From: Coleophoma eucalyptorum
Taxonomy: Eukaryota; Ascomycota; Leotiomycetes; Helotiales; Dermateaceae
Assembly (NCBI GenBank): GCA_026120035.1
Contig: JALRME010000003.1
Location: forward strand, 1,302,001 to 1,366,000
Direction: 5' to 3'
Length of the DNA: 64,000 nt
Shown here: positions 57,703 through 64,000 of the stretch, piece by piece
Position numbering within the stretch: position 1 is the stretch's first letter
Layout: every line of letters begins with the position of its first letter
Notes under the pieces: model-generated
What the model was told of the DNA's origin: nothing
Databases searched by the model: none
What the model saw: the letters and a program-made list of their open reading frames with translations, nothing else
Position numbers and translations under genes: made by a program

Positions 57703-59899
57703 ATGACGCCTGCAAAATGGACTCTCCCATCTGCACGGCCGTATGCCTTCAAATTTCCTCCAGCTACAACGGCGCTCATTATCATTGATATGCAAAGAGA
57801 TTTTGTCGAGGATGGCGGTTTCGGATCAATCCAGTGCGGCAATCCTGAGATTTTTGCCAGTGTACACGATATTGTTCCAACGGTCCAGAAAGTCCTCGAG
57901 GCGTGTCGCAGTAGTGGTCTGCAAGTTATACATACGCGCGAAGGCCACAAGCCAGATCTTTCTGACTTACCAGCCTCAAAGCAATTGCGCCAAATAAGTG
58001 CTCCTCATGGTCATCATACTATGGGCATTGGTGACCAAGGACCAATGGGGAGACTACTCGTCAGAGGCGAGTATGGACACGACATAATTGACGAATTAAG
58101 GCCATTACCCGATGAGCCTGTTATTGACAAACCTGGAAAAGGGAGTTTTTGGGCGACTGGCCTACACAGAACGTTACTGGCCAGAGGTATCACGCATATT
58201 TTGTTTGCAGGTGTTACTACTGAGTATATGCCATCCTGTGCGTCGCCTAATTTGAACATACTGATATGTGCTTAGATGTTGTGTAACGACGACCCTACGA
58301 GAATGTAACGATCGAGGCTTCGAGTGTTGTATCTTATCGGACTGTACCGGTGGCTTCGACCTACAGCAAGTGGTCACAGCAATGGACACAATTTGCGGAC
58401 AGGATGGATTGTTTGGGTATATTGGCCATAGCTCAGATTTTTTCGCACAGGTATCAAAGGCTCAAGACCTGACTCCTCCTACTACACCCCCTGCAGATGA
58501 TGATTCGCTTTTATCAATCAGCGACCTTCAGCAGAGATATATAACTGGAGTAACGAATCCTGAATCCGTGATTACAGCAACCTTTGATCGTATTGAGCGA
58601 TATCAGTTAGTCGATCCATTCGTTTGGATTAACTTGCGAACCCGCCAGGAGTGCACTGAGGCAGCGAAAAAATTGGTGAACGAGTATGATGGTAAACCAC
58701 TACCTCCATTGTTTGGAGTACCATTCGCAGTCAAAGACAACATCGATGTGGAAGGTATCCGGACTACAGCTGGATGCGAAATGCTTGCATATGTGCCGAC
58801 GTCCAACTCTTTCGCCGTAAATTGCCTTCTGGACGCCGGTGCAATTTTCATTGGAAAACTGAATATGGATCAGCTGGCCACAGGACTTTCAGGCTGCCGC
58901 TCACCTTATGGGACACCCCATAGTGTCTATAGTAAGGATCATATTTCCGGGGGGTCATCTTCTGGAACAGGGGTGGCTGTTGGCGCACGACTAGTATCAT
59001 TTGCTCTTGGGACTGATACCGCTGGAAGTGGACGAGTTCCTGCAGCTTTAAATGGAATCGTTGGCTTTAAGCCCACGAAAGGCACCATCTCATCACGAGG
59101 TGTGGTTCCAGCATGTAGGAGTCTGGATACAATTTCTATTATGGCCTCGAGTCTTTCTGACGCCCGAAAGGTTTGGTATACTCTTGATCAATATGATAAC
59201 CTCGACCCGTCTTCAAAGGTTCCATCTTCTTTATCTGTGTGGAAGTCGGATTTCAGAGGTCCGAAAGACGGAGGCTTCACATTTGGAATTCCTCCGCCGG
59301 CAGTGCTTTTGGCATGCTCTAAGCCATATCAAGAGCTATTTGCGGCCTCTGTCGAGAAACTACAATCTTGCGGAGGAAGGCAGGTAGAGATCAACTATGA
59401 ACCCTTTGCGAAAGCATCGGATTTGCTCTACGGTGCCTCACTCGTTCACGAGCGAATCGCTTGTATTGGCCACGAATTTCTTGTTAAGAACCTCGAATCA
59501 TTACATCCCACAATTAAGGCACTATTCCGTGCTACATTAGACTCAAAGCTTGAGGCATGGCAAGTCTTTGCAGATCTATCTCTTGTTGCCCAATATACGA
59601 TGGAAGCTCGACAGCAATTCGAAAGGATGGATGTTCTTTTTGTACCAAGCGTACCCTGCCACCCAACGATCAGGGAGATGGAGGCAGACCCGCTAGTTTT
59701 GAACTCGAAGATGGGTACCTTTACACAATGCGGGAACGTTGTTGATCTTTGTGGTGTCAGTGTTAATGCTGCCTGGGTTGAAGGTGAAGCTAGATTGCCT
59801 TTTGGAGTAACATTTTTGGGCGCGAGTGGTTATGATGGCAAAATCTTTGATATTGCTTCTGTTTTTGAAGCAGCAGTCAGCTCGCTGACGAAGTTGTAA
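57703..59899 (+). CDS. Fusion: isochorismatase-fold cysteine amidohydrolase + amidase-signature domain
   Basis: Two exons, 57703-58223 and 58276-59899, give 714 residues. Domain 1 (about 15-225) is an isochorismatase-like cysteine hydrolase: LIIIDMQRDFVEDGG (D29), VIDKPGKGSFW (K143) and GVTTECCVTTTLRE (C176, split by the intron), forming the Asp-Lys-Cys triad. It resembles BiuH (biuret amidohydrolase) and RutB. A Pro/Thr/Asp linker follows. Domain 2 (about 250-714) is amidase-signature: FAVKDNIDVEG (Lys about 327), SGGSSSGTGVAVG (cis-Ser about 401) and GTDTAGSGRVPAALNGIVG (nucleophile Ser about 425). The closest recognised relatives are allophanate hydrolases (AtzF, Dur1,2 type). The extra C-terminal domain of allophanate hydrolase is missing; the protein stops at the end of the amidase fold. 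Successive deamidation of a ureido compound within one polypeptide is a reasonable inference. The start MTPAKWTLPSARPYAF is chosen because upstream in-frame sequence is leader-like. Confidence 0.9.
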
Positions 59900-61072
59900 G
59901 GATGCATTCAGTTGAACCTTTGCATACAGCGCTCATGTAGGGTACATGTTTCTCAGCGTTTATAGCGGCTTCAGGATATATCTTGTCTCAGAAGCGACAT
60001 TTTGCATTATCAGTATATACATTGGATGGCACTGCATTTCTACCAAATACATTCTAATAGTTTCTAAGTAACAAACGCTCTATTTGGAGTTGTGATGTTG
60101 CTGCAGTGTTATATTCAATCGCGGACTAAATAATAACAACTTCTTCTTCCTAGCAAGAACGAATGCATGTCCTGGTCACGCCAGTGACGCAACCACAACT
60201 CCTCGCTTCTTCGACAGCCATTTTCTTCAGAATGCACTACCTAAAACGGTTCCACATACGGTCCCAGATTCCGAAATTAGGAATGCCACGTATAATCCAC
60301 TTCCAATAGAATTAATGATATGAAAGTATAACTGATGTTTTTTTTAGTGTAAAAGCCATTTCCTGCATTCCCAATTCCCGGGCCAGGAACCGTGTCTTCT
60401 TTGGCCTAGAATCCCCCATTTCTTTCCCCGCCCAGTCATCATTCCTACGCAGACCTTCGCTGTTTGCACCGAGAGGGCTGCTACTCCACTGCTATTGATG
60501 CTTGCGTAAAGAATTTACGGAGGTTGTGGAGAAAGGTGCGAATAAGGTAGCCAATTACTGTGTAGTGTTTCATTGTTTGTATGAATGAGAAACTATGATT
60601 TCTTTTTGTTTGAGATTTTTGGGATGATGGTCTGCCTCTTTCATTCTCTTCGTTTTCTGTGATAGTCAGGTACCCTATGTATATAAAAATATTTGCATGT
60701 GTTGTTGATCTGATCTTTTAATTGTTAAGATGTTAATCAATCTACGTATCTACCATGAACATGTCACATCTTACAACTATAACTACCTAACTACTATGAA
60801 CCTCATTCCTTCCCATGATTCCCGTCACTTCAATTTGTTGCCTAGCGGATTATTATGCCTTGAAACCATGATGCAAACACAAACAATTTAGTAGAAAAAA
60901 GAAGACAAAAAACACCTCCTAACCCCCAAAGTAAACGTCTTCTTTATTTTTCGAAAAACATTAACAAAAAAAAGAGAGACTAATTCTAGATATGAGAAAA
61001 GGTATTAAGCAACCAAACACCGAAACAGGCGGGAGCAGGTCGCTCCATCATCACATTCCAGAAAAGCACCGC
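59900..61072. other. Intergenic region between convergent genes
   Basis: This is the 3' flank of the fused hydrolase and of the Ser/Thr-rich protein gene. Homopolymer runs (T, A) are common at 60330-60360 and 60890-60975. No open frame with coding character is seen. Confidence 0.5.
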
Positions 61073-63527
61073 TTAATAATCTTTAGGGGCCCTAGGGCTT
61101 CTCAACACGCCACCACGACGCTCCTTACCACCAACAACTTCGGCCTTCTTTCTAAGAGTTTTAGAGTCGCGTGGATGCAATGACAATCCTAGTGTGGGTC
61201 CAGGGAATGAAGGGCCTAGGTCAGCGGATGGATCGAAAGTAGAGGTTGCCGAGGGCTCGATGCTAAGATCGGCCGAGGGATCGAAAGTGGAGGTCGGCGA
61301 AGGAGTTTGCGTGGGTGTTGCAGTGGTATCGGAAGGTGTTGGAGTTATTGGACCAGAGCCTGTATCAGTTGGCGTTGCAGTGGTATCGGAAGATGTTGGA
61401 GTTGTTGAACCAGAGCCTGTATCAGTTGGCGTTGTTGAACCAGTGTCAGTGGGTGTTATGGTGCCAGAGCTAGTTGGAGAAACTGTTGTGCCAGGTTCTG
61501 TCGAGACTACTGTAGTTGTGGCAGAAGACGAGCTAGCTGTGATTTGGTTGTCGTTATTTGAAACTACAGAATGTCAGCCAATGTACCAATAGGCCAGTAA
61601 GACTCAAGAGTTGAATCACGTACCGATGACGATGCCGGGAACTAAGGGAGGGCAGGCAAATGGAGTGGATGTCGTCGAGTATAGCGTGAAAACGGTTCCA
61701 TCTTGAGCGTAACAAAACTTTGATAACAAACCTAGCGGGGTGCCATCATCTGCGCTAGGGATGAAATTGAATGACCCTCCTCGAGTGATATTGAAAAACT
61801 TGCCAATATCAGGTTTTCCATCAAAAATTGACAAAGGTGCATAACCAGTCGGGAGATTAGCACTAGATATACCGATGGCCTTGCCAGCACTGAAAAGTTG
61901 CCCGTTGGTCGAAGAGAACTTAGTTGCCTCGGAAATATCGTTGGTGACAGTAGATATGCCGTTGACGAACGTGAGGTATTCAGTTGCACGCTTGCGCTTG
62001 GCTGATGCACTATTAAGAGTAATCACGAAAGATGAATCCGGTGGGACGGTTGAAGCACTGAAATATGGTCAGTTAAATTTTCTACAAGTCTTTGAAAATA
62101 CTTACGCGTCGCTGGATGTGACAGTCTGAGTCTGAGTATCAGTGACCGAGATTGATATGGTCTCAGTGACCGGTGGCTAATACAAAATTTAGATCATGCT
62201 CCCTCAAGAGGTTGTCGAATAGTTCTTACCACGGTGACAGTTGATGTTGGTCCAGTAATGGTAGTAACTGAACCATTGTCCAAAGTCGTAGTCTCGGTTG
62301 GTCCAGTAACTGTGGTGACTGTTCCTGGAATTGTCTGGGTGGATACCAGGACAATCGTCGAACCAGGAGCAGTAACTGTGGCAGGCGGAAGCGTGACAGT
62401 GCTAACCTCACCATTCTGGAGATAGTTTTAGCTACATCCTAAAGATATTCTACCAAAACAACTTACAGAATTAGTCACTGTAATAGTAGATCCAGCAGGG
62501 CTGGGGGTAGGTTCAGGTGTTGAAGTGGACACAATTGTGGTGACGGAGCCATCCGGAAGGGTGGAAACGGAAGTGATGACAACAGGCGCTGTTGAGGACT
62601 GCGTGGAAGTGAAAGTAGTAACACTACCATCAGGAAGAGTGGAAACTCCGGTCGTAACAATTGGGGTTTGAGTAGGCGTTCCTGAACTACTTGGCGGAGA
62701 CGTCGTAGTGTTGAAAGTACTACAAGCAGATTCCGGAACTACTGCAAGAGACAGAGACGAGCATCCATCTGGTGGAGTGGTTCCGAAGACAGCTTCCAAA
62801 ATACTACCCAAGAGACAGTAGGTAGCGACCTTGTTTGGGAACAGTTCATTGGTCCATTCGAGGAGGTTTCCAGAAAGTGAAAAGTTCTGGGTGATTGGCC
62901 CAGCAGTAGTGGATGCGGCAAATGGTGCATAAGAGAGATTCAAGTAGGTCGAAACGATTTCCCCATTATCTGCAAGTAAATAGCCGTCTTGAAGGTAGAA
63001 AGTCGTGGCTTGAGTGCAACCCTGAACAGCTTGTCCTCCCGAGCCAACGAAGGATCCATTGCTGGAGTCAGATTGACGCTTCTTAAGTACAGCAGGAACC
63101 AGAGCGAGATTGATTGGAACGGCATTTGGGCCAGGAATTCTTCAATAAAGGTCAGCTAAGTCTACACTACAATGCACTATTGAACTTACGGAATACCTGT
63201 CGCCGCCGGAGTTGGAGAAACAGTTGCTGTTGTTGTAACCGTGGCAGTGGCCGTAGCAAAGACAGTCGAGTTGACGACTCCTGTCACAACTGTATTGATA
63301 TAGGTAGGAGCATTATTGATATTGATAGTAACGCCTCCATTGATGTTGATGATGGTGTTGGCAGCGATATATGTGTTGATGTATACTGGATAAGATACCT
63401 CATATGTGCTGATATGAACAATAACAGGGTCAACACAATAATCCAGACGTCTCTGTAAAGCTGAAGCTTGAGTAATGCTAAAGGCGGATGCCAGAGCAAT
63501 CGCTGAAGTGGCAAGCTTGGACAACAT
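61073..63527 (-). CDS. Secreted Ser/Thr-rich protein with two related globular modules
   Basis: Six exons, complement of 63190-63527, 62467-63139, 62230-62415, 62106-62176, 61624-62057 and 61073-61563, give 730 residues. A signal peptide (residues 1-22, ending QASA) precedes an Asn/Ile/Thr-rich region with repeated beta strands. Module 1 (about 150-235) has FYLQDGYLLADNGEIVS and TYCLLGSILEAVFG. Module 2 (about 430-540), with EYLTFVNGISTVTNDISEA and FCYAQDGTVFTLYS, has the same order of elements. The modules resemble each other and a family of fungal secreted proteins that I think is DUF7908 (recalled, not checked). Between and after them are Thr/Ser/Pro repeats (TLPDGSVTT, PTDTGS) that are likely O-glycosylated. 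The C-terminus is basic and lacks a GPI signal. A wall-associated or adhesive role is an inference. Confidence 0.82.
61314..61427 (-). repeat. 57-bp in-frame tandem repeat (Thr/Ser/Pro-rich, 19 residues)
   Basis: Two nearly identical 57-bp units start at 61314 and 61371, followed by a partial third at about 61428-61460. The unit encodes 19 residues with the core SDTTATPTDTGSG. A second, shorter duplication (core ATSTFDPSADL) lies near 61221-61300. The period is a multiple of three, so copy number can vary without breaking the frame. Confidence 0.85.
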
Positions 63528-64000
63528 GTTGGCAGCGAATGAAAAGGGCCCGAAGACCTAGGTGAGCGAGATGGGTCGAAGGAATTGTGTTCGGAGTGGA
63601 AACCATTATATGCGTGGAAGAGAAGCGCTTTAAAGTAAAAAGGAGGCTCACTCAATTTGCTGAAGGAATGTACACACGCGACAATGCATTGAGTTCTGGG
63701 TGGTCATACTTTACCAACCCGAATCAATAAGCGTGCTTCAGCCCAGGGGTTTCCAGTCAATCAGGTCCCTGTCGGGAACAGTTTAATGGCTTTAACAGGC
63801 GCCCCAGATAACTCCATGGGTCGGTCAGTATAATTAGCAGGAATGGCATTTTCTCCGTTAAGGTTTCAAGGGAATCCATTTTCGCATCAGGAATTGAAGC
63901 CATGCTAAACACAGTTTGGAGAGTAGACTTAGTATAAAGTAACGTTAAGCGAGGAACGTTGAACTACGAGGCCTTCTAAACCCCATTCATTCTACGCGAT
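63528..64000. other. Right-edge intergenic sequence
   Basis: This is the promoter of the Ser/Thr-rich secreted protein, with a TTTATATGC-like stretch read on the minus strand near 63606-63612 (GCATATAATGG). No other gene can be seen before the window ends. Confidence 0.45.

Overview
The window looks like nuclear DNA of a filamentous ascomycete, most likely a plant-associated Leotiomycete of the Botrytis/Sclerotinia type (inference). The genes carry short introns, mostly 47 to 70 bases, with GT...AG ends and CTAAC/CTGAC-like branch sites. The set includes Zn2Cys6 regulators, a pectin-degrading endopolygalacturonase and an Erv2-type sulfhydryl oxidase. Reading frames on the two strands were joined by hand across introns. 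In every accepted multi-exon model except one, the exon lengths sum to a multiple of three; the exception is the MFS transporter.

Region 1 (0.7-17.6 kb) is gene dense and mostly housekeeping. It holds a Pho80-type cyclin, the proteasome beta-1 subunit, an Erv2-like oxidase divergent from a branched-chain-type aminotransferase, a seven-exon gene of unknown family carrying a HExxH zincin motif, a Zn2Cys6 regulator with a Fungal_trans_2-like body, and a WD40-cyclophilin fusion (PPWD1/Cyp15 type). A gene-like relic lies between the HExxH gene and the regulator.

Region 2 (18.8-28.5 kb) encodes an interface with the environment: a secreted endopolygalacturonase, an MFS transporter with one unresolved splice junction, and a secreted, probably GPI-anchored SGNH/GDSL hydrolase.

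Region 3 (28.5-46.6 kb) is a gene desert of about 18 kb, visibly AT-rich in places, with decayed repeats and a possible relic open frame. The only confident gene is a Zn2Cys6 regulator with a polyglutamine tract at 37-38.4 kb.

Region 4 (46.6-59.9 kb) is the most interesting part. A Zn2Cys6/Fungal_trans regulator, whose DNA-binding exons sit in an exact 300-bp tandem duplication, is followed by a long haem peroxidase, a short-chain dehydrogenase, an NCS1-family nucleobase/ureide-type permease and a small ORF. It ends with a fused two-domain hydrolase: an isochorismatase-fold cysteine amidohydrolase (BiuH/RutB-like) joined to an amidase-signature domain (allophanate-hydrolase-like). Together they suggest an uncharacterised nitrogen-scavenging cluster for a ureido, biuret-like or pyrimidine-derived substrate. 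That function is inference.

Region 5 (61-63.5 kb) holds a six-exon secreted Ser/Thr-rich protein with two related globular modules and a repetitive tail. No rRNA, confident tRNA, CRISPR array or intact transposon was found.
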